Of a stretch of DNA of 64,000 nt, positions 20,201 through 32,171 are shown one piece after another. The notes beneath the pieces were generated by a model that saw only the letters and a list, made by a program, of their open reading frames with translations, was not told the DNA's origin and did no database searches. Source of the stretch: a virus; the IMG/VR virus record IMGVR_UViG_3300042520_000681, positions 1 to 64,000 of that record; one strand, given 5' to 3'. Position numbers and translations under genes: made by a program. Within the stretch, counting starts at the first letter, position 1, and every line of letters begins with the position of its first letter.

Positions 20201-21648
20201 ATAGCAATTCCCCATTTGGCGCTCAAGTAGCTCTCGACTTGTTGGCGCTCGACGGTGGTGAGGAGGCGGTCGTAAAAAATAAGCTCAGCCAATTCGATGT
20301 TGCAAGTTACACCGATTGAGATTGTTGCAACATCCGTATCGCTTGTTGTTCCAGCCGTTCCTTGAGGATTCTGATAAATCAGAACGCCATTTTTATACAT
20401 AAAAACTGTTGACTCAGAATAATCTACAGCGTCTGCGATCAACTCAAAATCTAGCGAAACACTCCCACTAGGCGACCTCGAATCAGATGTTGGATCGGAA
20501 TCTAGTCTTCGTGTCACGATTGAGCGTTGCGCCATGCCAATTCGGCGAGATTCAAAGCGCCTAAGGCCACCTACGCGAAAAATAGCCTTCCCAGCCGTGG
20601 AAAGTATTTCTTTGTGTTTTAATACAGCAAGAAAAGTTGCCCCTGTTTTTGAACGCAAGAGTCCGGGCGCACTCACTAATGAAAGAGAATCATCCGTGCC
20701 GTCAAAAGAGATGGTGTTCTTTCCGTTAAGCGATGCGGTAGACAGGATCGGTCGGCTGTTGACGGTGCTTTGAGTGAAATTTCTAGAGTTAGTTGAAAGG
20801 TCTTCCCATCGTCCAATCGCCGCCCCATTGGTTGTGACAATTGAACCTCCACTTGTGGAGTCATAAATGCCGTTTGTGGCATCAAGCCAAATAGCCAGAG
20901 ATGTAATAGAATTTGGATCGAATCCGCCGCTCCTATCAGCTACAACAGAATCGTCTGAAAACTTCTTCCAAAACCCGTTCCAAAAATAAACTGGTATCTC
21001 AAGAGTTGAATCAAACGCAAAATTGCCTGTAGATGGGAGAGATGTTGTTGCGTATGATTGTATCTGGAAACTTGGTCCTGTGGCTCCAGTTGACCCTGAA
21101 ACTCCAGCCGCTCCGGTTGCTCCCGTTGCTCCTGCTATACCATTCTCTCCAGAAATACCCGTAGCTCCTGTAGCGCCATTCACCCCATTAACTCCCGTTG
21201 CCCCCGTAGCTCCGTTCACTCCGTTTGGACCAGTTGAACCAGTTGCCCCAGTCGCTCCACCCGGACTTCCAGCGGGTCCAGTCGCTCCAGTCGCACCATC
21301 ACTCAAGTCTCCAGCATATAGCCAATCAGAAAGATTTCCGTTATTTGCTATTCGCGTATAGAGTCCAGATGGATGCCTATTGATTAATGGGATTCCAGTT
21401 GACTCAAGAACGATATAAACAGAACGAAGCGGAGGATTGTTAAGCGTTATAGGAAGATCGTTGTAGGTTTGAACTTCGCCAGAGATTCTTCCGCTTCCAC
21501 TAACAGCAGTCTCGTATGTATTCTGGACTACCTTGTATAAAAGATTCCACCTTCCATCTCCGCGAGTTGGCGGATTAGGACCAGTGTTAATTGCAATCTT
21601 GGCGATTAGATTGTTTTCGGAATCTCCGAATTGTGGAAGAAGTGGCAT
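20197..21648 (-). CDS. collagen-like tail fibre with LamG-type head (483 aa)
   Basis: Three parts. The N-terminal ~45 residues ([27 protein letters not shown]) match the N-terminus of the 25975 fibre and probably anchor both to the virion. A middle GAT-type collagen triple-helix stretch (about 118-198). The C-terminal ~260 residues form a concanavalin/LamG-like jelly roll ([38 protein letters not shown]) that may bind glycans. The jelly-roll type is common in Planctomycetota and Verrucomicrobiota secreted proteins. Confidence 0.8.
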   Translation of the reverse strand: MPLLPQFGDSENNLIAKIAINTGPNPPTRGDGRWNLLYKVVQNTYETAVSGSGRISGEVQTYNDLPITLNNPPLRSVYIVLESTGIPLINRHPSGLYTRIANNGNLSDWLYAGDLSDGATGATGPAGSPGGATGATGSTGPNGVNGATGATGVNGVNGATGATGISGENGIAGATGATGAAGVSGSTGATGPSFQIQSYATTSLPSTGNFAFDSTLEIPVYFWNGFWKKFSDDSVVADRSGGFDPNSITSLAIWLDATNGIYDSTSGGSIVTTNGAAIGRWEDLSTNSRNFTQSTVNSRPILSTASLNGKNTISFDGTDDSLSLVSAPGLLRSKTGATFLAVLKHKEILSTAGKAIFRVGGLRRFESRRIGMAQRSIVTRRLDSDPTSDSRSPSGSVSLDFELIADAVDYSESTVFMYKNGVLIYQNPQGTAGTTSDTDVATISIGVTCNIELAELIFYDRLLTTVERQQVESYLSAKWGIAI

Positions 21649-21679
21649 TGGTTTATAGTATTAACATACACTATTTTAA

Positions 21680-23341
21680 TTATTTAGCTTCAAGTTCAGC
21701 AACTTTAGCAGAGAGTTCTTGAACTGCTTTGATAAGAGGAGCAATCAATTCTTCGTATCCAATTGAAAGAACATCGTCGCCTCCTTTGACAGAGTGATCT
21801 TGGAAACCGCCAAAATCAATGCCTTTAGCGTCAAGAACTGCTTTCACTTCTTGAGCAATCAAACCATGATGGAAACGACTGCGCTTCTTGCTACCATCGT
21901 GAGTGATGTTGGAAAGTTTAACATCTTCAAGCCACTTATCTCTTTCAACAACATAAGCGTTGTATGCGGCAAGTTCTTGAGCGTATTTTGCTTTTTCTTC
22001 TTCAGTAGCACCATCTTCAAGATCAATGGGCTTATTAATAGTAGCTGGTGCTTCCGGGCGATAATCCTCGCGCATATCCCACTTGAAATCGACGGGACGA
22101 AGTGCGTTTACGAAATCAAGACCAAGTTCAGTATCACGGACATCAGCTTTGTCTCGGATGTCGGAACGATTTTGAACTGCTCCGTAGGCATAAGTTGTAG
22201 TAGCAGAATTGCCAAGTTGAACTTGATTTGATCCTGTTACAGCAGACGAATGACCAATTCCTGTTGAATTATTAATATCATCATTTTCATGCAACGCATA
22301 TCTTCCAAGTGCTGTATTGTATGAACCAGTAACCAGATCACGCAATGCCGAGGCTCCACACGCAGTATTTTCAATACCACCAATACTTTCTAATAAAGAA
22401 TTATAACCAATTGCACAATTGTAGCCATTAGGCCCAGATGCAATATTGTTTTGTAATGCATATCTTCCAACTGCTGTATTATTTACTCCGTCAGTATTAG
22501 AATAAAGTGCAAGATAACCAAGTGCTGTGTTCCCATTTCCTTGTGTATTTAACGCCCCTGCTTGAACTCCAACTGCGGTATTTTGGGTTCCGCCTACATT
22601 ATTTCGTAATGAATTAATTCCAATTGCCGTATTATTCACTGCATTATTAAAATATAACGCTCCAGCTCCAATAGCTGTATTATTAATACCAACAATATTT
22701 TGATTTAATGCACCATTACCAACGGCAGTATTGTTATTTGCTGTTTCGTTATTTGTTAAAGCTCCAGCCCCAACTGATGTATTGTTAATTCCAGTTGTGT
22801 TAGCAAAAAGCGCATTTACACCAACTGCGGCATTATTGTTTCCAGTAGTATTTGATTGAAGCGCATCTAAACCAACTGCTGTGTTGTTACCTCCAGTTGT
22901 GTTGTCTTTAAGTGAACCATAACCAACTGCCGTATTGCTGTTACCAGTTGTGTTTAAATTTAAAGAAGCCCACCCGATTCCTGTATTTTTACTTGAAGAA
23001 GTGCTATTTGCAATTGCGCCATATCCAATTCCTGTATTATTGCTTCCGCTAATGTTGGCATCAAGCGCAAATGAACCAATAGCGGTATTTTCAACACCTG
23101 TCGTATTTAATTCAAGCGCATGAAATCCAACTGCTGTGTTATTAGATGCAGTTGTATTATTTTGCAATGCATCACGGCCAAGTGCTGTGTTATTACCTCC
23201 AGTTGTGTTTACTGAAAGTGCATTTTGACCAAATACAGTATTGCCTACAATATTTCCAGACCCCTTTCCAGCGGTGAGTCCGTTGATAAGCGTATCTTTG
23301 TCGAGGTTGACTACATTAGTTGTTGCTTTAGTTAGTGGCAT
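21680..23341 (-). CDS. repeat fibre with S74 autoprocessing chaperone (553 aa)
   Basis: About 20 tandem repeats of a 17-residue unit (NTTGGNNTALGRDALQN type) run from ~35 to ~375 and should form a trimeric beta-helical shaft like YadA heads. The C-terminus is an S74 intramolecular chaperone: SDIRDKADVRD, GLDFVNALRPVDFKW, HHGLIAQEV and a terminal coiled coil. In the S74 family the domain trimerises the fibre and then cleaves itself off, usually before a Ser at its N-terminal border. This predicts a mature shaft of roughly 390 residues. Confidence 0.85.
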   Translation of the reverse strand: MPLTKATTNVVNLDKDTLINGLTAGKGSGNIVGNTVFGQNALSVNTTGGNNTALGRDALQNNTTASNNTAVGFHALELNTTGVENTAIGSFALDANISGSNNTGIGYGAIANSTSSSKNTGIGWASLNLNTTGNSNTAVGYGSLKDNTTGGNNTAVGLDALQSNTTGNNNAAVGVNALFANTTGINNTSVGAGALTNNETANNNTAVGNGALNQNIVGINNTAIGAGALYFNNAVNNTAIGINSLRNNVGGTQNTAVGVQAGALNTQGNGNTALGYLALYSNTDGVNNTAVGRYALQNNIASGPNGYNCAIGYNSLLESIGGIENTACGASALRDLVTGSYNTALGRYALHENDDINNSTGIGHSSAVTGSNQVQLGNSATTTYAYGAVQNRSDIRDKADVRDTELGLDFVNALRPVDFKWDMREDYRPEAPATINKPIDLEDGATEEEKAKYAQELAAYNAYVVERDKWLEDVKLSNITHDGSKKRSRFHHGLIAQEVKAVLDAKGIDFGGFQDHSVKGGDDVLSIGYEELIAPLIKAVQELSAKVAELEAK

Positions 23342-23376
23342 AATTTAAGTTTGTTTAATTTTTTGTTAAAGTTATT

Positions 23377-24162
23377 CTATGCTGTAGATAATGAAACAAC
23401 TACAAGGGAGCTTCCACTTGGAACTGTTGATATTGTAATCGTTCTTGGAGATACATTGTTTATTGTATAATTTGCTGGAGCCTGCATAACCCCGTCAGCA
23501 TGGACAATGTATAATGCTGACACCAAACTTCCACTCGTATTTCCAGTCAATGTCCAAGTATTCGTTGTCCCATCCCCGGAAAATGTCCAAACATTCCCTG
23601 CATTTGATGCCGGAATAACACCAGTAGCACCTGTAAGACCAGTTGCGCCAGTAAGCCCCGTAGCTCCAGTCGATCCGATATCACCCGTAGCTCCGACAAC
23701 ACCAGTTGCTCCTTCAGGGCCAGTCGAACCTGCGGCTCCGATGTCTCCCGTAGCTCCTTGCAATCCTGTGGCTCCGGGGATTCCAGTAGCACCAGTTGCT
23801 CCGATGTCTCCTGTAGCGCCTTGCAAGCCAGTTGCTCCTTCAGGGCCAGTCGATCCCGCTGTTCCAGCTTCTCCGGTAGCGCCTTGAACACCTGTAGAAC
23901 CTTGAGGCCCAGTAGCACCTTCGCCACCAACATCACCAGTAGCACCCTGCAAACCCGTTGCACCCTGAATTCCAGTAGCACCTTGAGGGCCGACATCGCC
24001 AGTAGCTCCAATACCCGTAGCGCCTTGAGAACCAGTAGCACCAGTTGCACCAACAGCGGTTTCAGTCACGGCATCCCATGCGTAACCATTCCACATCCAT
24101 GTCTTGCCTGCGGCGGTAAACAACTCGCCTATAAATGTTGGTATCGGGAAATTAATTGGCAT
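23377..24162 (-). CDS. short collagen-like fibre (261 aa)
   Basis: The N-terminal ~35 residues contain [22 protein letters not shown], a short beta module often found at the base of phage fibres. A GAT/GXT collagen-like stretch (about 38-180) and a C-terminal beta-rich ~80-residue tip follow. No S74 or LamG domain. It lies in the leftward fibre array and may form an auxiliary fibre. Confidence 0.78.
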   Translation of the reverse strand: MPINFPIPTFIGELFTAAGKTWMWNGYAWDAVTETAVGATGATGSQGATGIGATGDVGPQGATGIQGATGLQGATGDVGGEGATGPQGSTGVQGATGEAGTAGSTGPEGATGLQGATGDIGATGATGIPGATGLQGATGDIGAAGSTGPEGATGVVGATGDIGSTGATGLTGATGLTGATGVIPASNAGNVWTFSGDGTTNTWTLTGNTSGSLVSALYIVHADGVMQAPANYTINNVSPRTITISTVPSGSSLVVVSLSTA

Positions 24163-24171
24163 AATATTTTA

Positions 24172-24261
24172 TTAAATCTTATTTGGTGTTATTGTCGTGT
24201 CAAGACTAGTAAAACTTGTAGTCGTTACTAAAATACCTGTCAATGTTGCGTTGTCGTTCAT
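24172..24261 (-). CDS. possible 29-aa microprotein
   Basis: A short Thr-rich frame (MNDNATLTGILVTTTSFTSL) that starts by ATGA overlap with the 24258 gene and ends before the next fibre. Coding support is positional only. Confidence 0.35.
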   Translation of the reverse strand: MNDNATLTGILVTTTSFTSLDTTITPNKI

Positions 24262-24470
24262 TCTGTTTCCTCGGTTTCTGGGAAATGTAAGCCCAGTTGG
24301 GATATGTGTATTTCGCATTCTTCGTGAGTCCCTACAAATAATGTGCCTCCAGTTGCTATTGATTGGTCTGTTTGCTCGTAGAAAATAATAATTTTATCTT
24401 CATATGCCAATTTCCACATTCCAACAGAATCGTCGTATGACCAACCATTTGCGTTTGGAGAAATTATCAT
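24258..24470 (-). CDS. hypothetical small protein (70 aa)
   Basis: NANGWSYDDSVGMWKLAYED, then a His/Glu-rich C-terminus. A small soluble alpha/beta protein between two fibre genes, overlapping the upstream gene by 4 nt. Could be a fibre cap or chaperone by context. Confidence 0.55.
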   Translation of the reverse strand: MIISPNANGWSYDDSVGMWKLAYEDKIIIFYEQTDQSIATGGTLFVGTHEECEIHISQLGLHFPETEETE

Positions 24471-25974
24471 GGGACTGTTACAGAAAGGGTTGAGGTTGCA
24501 GAAGTATAGGTTGCTGTGGTTCCAACTGGAACGCCTGACAAGGAGATAACTCCCGGTGCGTAAGACTGAGTTGTTGTTCCTTGGAAGAAACGGAAATTGG
24601 TTGTTGCTCCCGATGGAGGTGAAACATTGAATGAGACTGAAAGTGCGCTTGTGGTGAATGTTGCCGTTGCCGTTGAAGAACCATTTGTTTTTGATGCGCG
24701 AAGTGTCCCCGCTGAAATACTAGTCGCTCCCGTGTATGTGTTATTTCCGCTGAGAGTTAGCGTTCCAGTCCCTGATTTTGTTAGTCCTCCAGAGCCGCTG
24801 ATCACGGCACTGATCGTGAGGTCTGAAGTCGCCGCAGTCGAATTACCTATTGTAAAGGTTCTGGTGGTAGCACCAAGGTTGAGGTTTCCGCTAATGCTTG
24901 CTCCGTTGGCGTTGTTCGTGGCCGAGAAGGTCACATTTCCGCCCAGAGTAAGAGTGCCGCTTCCAGTTGTAACTGCCGCTGTAGTGCCTGACGAACCGCC
25001 GCCCAGAGCGAGCGTGGTGATGGACTGGTTGATTCCATTCAGGTCGAGTGTGCCGTTGAATATGTTAGTGGCGGCAGTTGATATTTTACCCGATCCACTG
25101 AGCCGCAATGTGCCAGCATTTGAGGAATTTGAAAATCCAAGGTTTGTTGATCCACTGTAGGTGTTGTTACCGGAGAGTATCTGCGTGCCGCTTCCGGTTT
25201 TCACAAGGTTCAATGTTCCCGTGGTGACACCAGTGTAGCTGTCTGGACCTTTGATCACCCCGGAGAAAGTCGCTGTATTGCCCGAAACACCGTAGGCGGC
25301 GTTGTTGGTTGTGTTGCTGACTCCCAAGGTGATCGTAATAATTCCGTTGTAAGCATTAGCAAGCGTGCCTGAACCCGTGAGTGCGTCGAACTGAATTGCG
25401 AGGTCCGAACTCCGGTATTCGGCTCCGGAGGCGACATTGAGCGATCCGAGATTTGTCGCGGTCGAAGCACGACCATAGCCCCATGCCCAGCTTCCGCTTT
25501 GCACATCCAGCACCGCCCCTGCGGAGAGGTTGGTTTTCATGGTTCCGCCGCTTCCTCCGGCACTAATAAAATTGGTTCCGTTAAGAGCGACAACTCCCCC
25601 CCCAGTGATGGAAGCGTTCACGGAATTAAATGAAGTCCATGTTCCTGCGGTGTTTGCACCCAAGGAAGTCGCATTGCCAGTCATGGTGATGCCGAGCGTG
25701 GCTCCCGAGGCGACCGAGAGGTCGGTGGTTTTGTAGCCGCTCACGCCTGTCATACTTAGGGTTCCGGTGCTGACCGTGGTTGTGCCAGTGTAGGTGTTGT
25801 TGCCAGTAAGAGTAAGCTGTGCCGCGCCATTTTTAATAATTCCAATTGCGCCTGTAATCGTTTGCGAAATCGTAAGTGCGGCGTAGCACATGAATTGGCG
25901 AAAAGTCGCCGTTGCAGACGCTATTGCCGTAACATCGCTAGTTCCCACTTCTCCCGCGTTGGAATCAGTCAGTT

Positions 25975-25978
<4 letters not shown>
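24467..25978 (-). CDS. autotransporter-type beta-strand-repeat protein (503 aa)
   Basis: Repeats of the passenger-associated type ([55 protein letters not shown]) indicate a right-handed beta-helix, as in autotransporter passengers. There is no signal peptide and no beta-barrel translocator, so it is not an autotransporter; it is placed as a virion fibre. The middle of the gene is visibly GC richer than its neighbours, which suggests recent capture from a host. It overlaps the 25975 fibre by ATGA. Confidence 0.75.
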
Positions 25979-28945
<2,967 letters not shown>

Positions 28946-28956
28946 TAGCTTTAGGT

Positions 28957-28989
28957 TTAAGTGCGGTGGGGGATAGAACCCCACCACAC
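28957..28989 (-). terminator. hairpin after the major capsid gene
   Basis: A 13-bp stem AAGTGCGGTGGGG/CCCCACCACACTT with one mismatch and a 7-nt loop. It lies between the capsid stop and the 28945 start. No T-run follows leftward, so it may protect or process capsid mRNA rather than stop transcription fully. Confidence 0.6.
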
Positions 28990-28993
28990 TTAT

Positions 28994-29008
28994 TATTGTT
29001 TAACCAGA
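28994..29008. promoter_or_regulatory. dispersed palindrome, weaker copy
   Basis: TATTGTTTAACCAGA, two mismatches. It lies between the capsid stop codon and the downstream hairpin. Confidence 0.45.
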
Positions 29009-29015
29009 CCGACTC

Positions 29016-30203
29016 TTACGAGCAGGATTGATAAAGCGTAGCAGGCGAGCAACGGAGATGCATAAGAGCATAACCCCACTCGACACGCTTCGGCTGAGAA
29101 CCTTGCATGAACAAGGCGTAGAAGTAGCCATTAACACCAAGGATGTTATTAGCATTGTCCTTGTTGTTGATCCACATGAACTCACCGCGATAGTTGACAG
29201 GATCGAACTTCAGACCCGAACCGGGGCTGGTGATGACCTGCGCAACACGGGAAGTGAACACATGAGGGTTGTAGATGAAGCTGACTTCATAAGCGGCAGA
29301 GCGATATTCTGGGTTCACGATAGCCTTGTTGCCAGTGCTGGCAGGGCTGGTTGTGAAGAACGGAACACGCACAAACGCGCCATCAACGAAGTTGTAGCGA
29401 GGAGCTTGACGATCAACCAAGTGGACATAACCACTGTAGCTGAAGGCTGCACCGAATGGCTTGATAAGCTCGTCAACCTGCGAAGAGAAGCGCAAATCCT
29501 GACGGATGTCAGCGTTCTGCTTCTTGAGGTAGTTGCTCGTTTCAGGCGAGCAGATGAGAGCGTATTGAGGCTCACCGTCAACCATTGCGTAATTGCCTTC
29601 AGCGGCATCACGGGAAAGGTCGAGGTAGAACTGATCAAGGATACCTTGGTCAAGCGCATAGGCAGGAGCCACAGCAGGGAACGCTTGGTTGGTTCCGCTG
29701 CTGGACATCGCCAGCGTATCAGGCACATCAAGAACAACCTTGTTGCCAGCGAGACGAGAGAACTCATCACGGTAGCGGTTGCTCCAGAACCACTGACTGT
29801 TTTCTTTGAGGACTTTGACCTCACCAGCCAATTGCTCTTCAGCCTTCCATGCAGTGCGAAGATCGTTCACACAGAAACCGGGCGAACGAATAGCAGCCTG
29901 TTGGAGGTTGTAGGAACGAAGGGTGCGAGCAAACTCAACAACCTGAGGAGTCGGGTTGCAGTTGTTGCCAGAACCATCGTTAGTTCCCACATCAGCCCAA
30001 GCAGTGCTGGAGGCGTTAGGAACGGTGGTGCGCTCTTGAATGAGCGTTTGGATGGATTCGCCCATGCCAGCAGGGAATGTGTCCTGCTTGATGAGACGGT
30101 TCCAAGGGTCGGTAGCAATGAGCTTGGCGGCGATCATCTCGCCGATACGCCCTGCTTCCTGTTGAAGCTGATTGTTTACATCAGCAATATTGTATTGAGA
30201 CAT
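29016..30203 (-). CDS. major capsid protein (395 aa)
   Basis: Assigned as major capsid from length, composition and position: directly after a scaffold-type gene and upstream of the head genes, with its own promoter and terminator features. The N-terminal helix (NIADVNNQLQQEAGRIGEMIA) is followed by a mixed alpha/beta body typical of the HK97 fold and a C-terminal aromatic strand (NILGVNGYFYALFMQG). A delta-domain-like N-terminal propeptide is not obvious. The opposite strand is also open for 425 codons, but this looks like a codon-bias shadow. Confidence 0.8.
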   Translation of the reverse strand: MSQYNIADVNNQLQQEAGRIGEMIAAKLIATDPWNRLIKQDTFPAGMGESIQTLIQERTTVPNASSTAWADVGTNDGSGNNCNPTPQVVEFARTLRSYNLQQAAIRSPGFCVNDLRTAWKAEEQLAGEVKVLKENSQWFWSNRYRDEFSRLAGNKVVLDVPDTLAMSSSGTNQAFPAVAPAYALDQGILDQFYLDLSRDAAEGNYAMVDGEPQYALICSPETSNYLKKQNADIRQDLRFSSQVDELIKPFGAAFSYSGYVHLVDRQAPRYNFVDGAFVRVPFFTTSPASTGNKAIVNPEYRSAAYEVSFIYNPHVFTSRVAQVITSPGSGLKFDPVNYRGEFMWINNKDNANNILGVNGYFYALFMQGSQPKRVEWGYALMHLRCSPATLYQSCS

Positions 30204-30450
30204 ATTATTATCTTTCTATTTAAGTTAAATTTAGTTTTGAATCCAAGTCGTCGTTTAGTTGCCCAACTTAAACTCGGTTTATTTTCCTTTACTGAGCCAG
30301 TGTAAAAGCCTTTCGGTGTTTATAAGCTCGGATTTATTTTGTTACTGATGTTGAGGAATCAGCGATCCATAACATTTTTTTCAACAGCTTAGTTATGCTG
30401 CATCGCAACTAATATGTGAACAAAGCAATATTTGCAAGTTAATTTTAAAT
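30204..30450. other. capsid gene leader region, no gene
   Basis: A 5' region of about 250 nt between the scaffold terminator and the capsid start. It holds a candidate promoter at 30409-30437 and AT-rich sequence; no coding frame or stable hairpin was recognised. A long leader would suit strong late expression of the capsid gene. Confidence 0.5.
30409..30437 (-). promoter_or_regulatory. candidate sigma70-type promoter for capsid gene
   Basis: Minus-strand TTGCAA, 17-nt spacer, TATTAG. It lies just downstream of the scaffold-operon terminator and about 200 nt before the capsid start. Confidence 0.5.
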
Positions 30451-30482
30451 AAAAAAAAGGACTGCCTAATTAAAGCAGTCCT
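30451..30482 (-). terminator. rho-independent terminator after scaffold gene
   Basis: Perfect 8-bp stem AGGACTGC/GCAGTCCT with a 9-nt loop; read leftward it is followed by seven T residues. It separates the scaffold and capsid transcription units. Confidence 0.85.
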
Positions 30483-30508
30483 CTTTTATTTTGTGAATGC
30501 TTATTTAA

Positions 30509-31693
30509 TTAAGCAACCATTCTTCCGACAAGATTCTTAACGAAGTCGTCTGTATCCATCTTTGCGTAGTTGGTCGGCTTGTTTGATTCTGCTGGAGTTC
30601 TGGGGGAATTCCCACCAGCAGCAGGAGCAGAGCCACCGCGAAGTTTAACATTATTCTCCTTAGTTTCCTTCAGCTCGTTCTGTAATGACTTAACTGTATC
30701 AATCAAGTCTGGAAGAACAGCGGCTCCAAGGATGCCATATACTTTAAGGTTTTCAGGCCACTCGTCGTAGCTCATTACTTCTTGCTGAAGTTTAGCGATG
30801 TCTGGTCGCTTGTCTTCTGGAAGAAGATTGTAAACCTTTTCAGTCATCTTCGGAACAACCTCTTGAATTGCTGATTCCCGTTGAGCGAAATACTGTTTGT
30901 AGAACGCTTGCTCTTCTTGCTGCTGTCGCTCCATAGAAGCCTTATATGCCTCTTTAGAATTAGCCTCCAACTCCTCCTTGCGTTTCTCAATCTGAAGCAG
31001 GTTGTCAGCAAGATTCCAAATCTTCGTCTTATCTCGCTCCGACCAATCAGCCATCAACGCTTCAAGTTTCTGAGGATCGCCGTTTGTGTCTGCTTGTAGG
31101 GCATCAATCAAATCAGAGGTTTCAACTTTATTCCTTTGAGCAAAGAATTCAGCGCCCTCGATAATCTCGTTGATAGGTTCGGAAACATACTGCTTCCATT
31201 CCTTTGTAGCCTGAACACGGGTCATGTATAGCTCGCCATCCACGGCTTCACGCTCACGCTGAATTTCTTCAATCTGAGTCTTTAGGTCTTGGACTTCCTT
31301 ACTGGCTTGCTCGTATTCGCTTCCTTTAGCCTTGAGTTCAGCAAGCTCTTTCTGAGCCAACTTGAGTTCCTTTTCAGCCGACTTCAGTTCCTTCCAGCGA
31401 ATCTTTTCTTTTTCGCCAGTTGGCTCTACCTCGGCAGGAGCATCTGTATTAGCTTCTTCAGTTTTTGCCCCCTCATTAGTTCCAGATTTGTCAGTATTTT
31501 CGACCTCTTTTTTAGGGGCTTCTGTATTTTCTGGAGCAGGCTGAGTTGGATTTGACTTCGGCTCTTCCTTGGGAGGGGTGACGCTGAGATCATTGGATGC
31601 AATAGAATCAAGCGCACTGCGGAGATTTGTGATCGCCGAGTCCGTTGATGCTGGTTCTGTTGGTGTGGGTGTCGGTGTTGCTTGGTCGGACAT
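30509..31693 (-). CDS. scaffolding protein (394 aa)
   Basis: A Pro/Thr/Glu-rich disordered N-terminus (~1-90), a long charged coiled coil (about 95-290, e.g. KELKLAQKELAELKAKGSEY), and a short C-terminal basic hairpin region (DTDDFVKNLVGRMVA). This is the usual composition of phage scaffolds that template the procapsid and then leave. It lies directly upstream of the capsid gene in the direction of transcription. Confidence 0.8.
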   Translation of the reverse strand: MSDQATPTPTPTEPASTDSAITNLRSALDSIASNDLSVTPPKEEPKSNPTQPAPENTEAPKKEVENTDKSGTNEGAKTEEANTDAPAEVEPTGEKEKIRWKELKSAEKELKLAQKELAELKAKGSEYEQASKEVQDLKTQIEEIQREREAVDGELYMTRVQATKEWKQYVSEPINEIIEGAEFFAQRNKVETSDLIDALQADTNGDPQKLEALMADWSERDKTKIWNLADNLLQIEKRKEELEANSKEAYKASMERQQQEEQAFYKQYFAQRESAIQEVVPKMTEKVYNLLPEDKRPDIAKLQQEVMSYDEWPENLKVYGILGAAVLPDLIDTVKSLQNELKETKENNVKLRGGSAPAAGGNSPRTPAESNKPTNYAKMDTDDFVKNLVGRMVA

Positions 31694-31708
31694 ATAAGAT
31701 AATAATTT

Positions 31709-31831
31709 TTACTTAATCTTGGCACGATGACGCTCACCCCAAGATTTCTTAGTGGTAGCTGTCTTCTTGCCAGATGTTGCCATTGGTTTCTTTGCTGCTG
31801 GTGCAATGCGTTTTTCTGTTGCCATTTTCAT
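31709..31831 (-). CDS. small Lys/Ala-rich basic protein (40 aa)
   Basis: MKMATEKRIAPAAKKPMATS, followed by a Lys/Thr-rich end (KSWGERHRAKIK). Start 31831 has a Shine-Dalgarno sequence (AGGAG) 7-8 nt upstream. Histone-tail-like composition suggests DNA binding inside the head (inference). Confidence 0.55.
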   Translation of the reverse strand: MKMATEKRIAPAAKKPMATSGKKTATTKKSWGERHRAKIK

Positions 31832-31835
31832 ATTT

Positions 31836-32171
31836 TTACTCCTGTTGGTTGTTTGTTTGTGAAAGCCTCTCAGCTTCCATGATTTCGTCCTCGGTGTATA
31901 ACCCTGTGGACAAAAGTTTCCTACGAGCTTGAATGATATATTCCTTATCCAGATCATTCAACTTCTTTGGATTGATTCTAATCAATGAATTAAGTTTGTT
32001 TTGAAACTCTTCGGAACCGATGGCTTTAGCGGCCTCAATATCCGTTGGAGCTTTAGGGGCGCATTCTTGTCTAACAATAATAAATGCTTCTTTAAGAACT
32101 GGGTTGTCTAGTAGTTTCTCCAATTGAGATACCTTGTCGGCATTCATTTGGAATAGTTGTCTTTGTGTCAT
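31836..32171 (-). CDS. head-module helical protein (111 aa)
   Basis: A fully helical protein beginning MTQRQLFQMNADKVSQLEKL with a conserved-looking AFIIVRQEC segment and an acidic C-terminus. It overlaps the portal stop by 4 nt and precedes the small basic gene. Probably a head assembly factor. A weak palindrome copy lies inside (32065-32079). Confidence 0.6.
   Translation of the reverse strand: MTQRQLFQMNADKVSQLEKLLDNPVLKEAFIIVRQECAPKAPTDIEAAKAIGSEEFQNKLNSLIRINPKKLNDLDKEYIIQARRKLLSTGLYTEDEIMEAERLSQTNNQQE
32065..32079. promoter_or_regulatory. dispersed palindrome, weaker copy
   Basis: TCTTGTCTAACAATA, two mismatches. It lies inside the 31836 gene. Confidence 0.45.

Noticed and set aside
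24597-25160. 187-codon frame opposite the autotransporter-repeat gene
   Set aside because: A shadow of a repeat-rich, high-GC gene; no start signal or domain.
29028-30305. 425-codon open frame on the strand opposite the capsid gene
   Set aside because: It fully mirrors the capsid gene, has no recognisable domain and no ribosome binding site. High-bias capsid codons often leave the opposite strand open.
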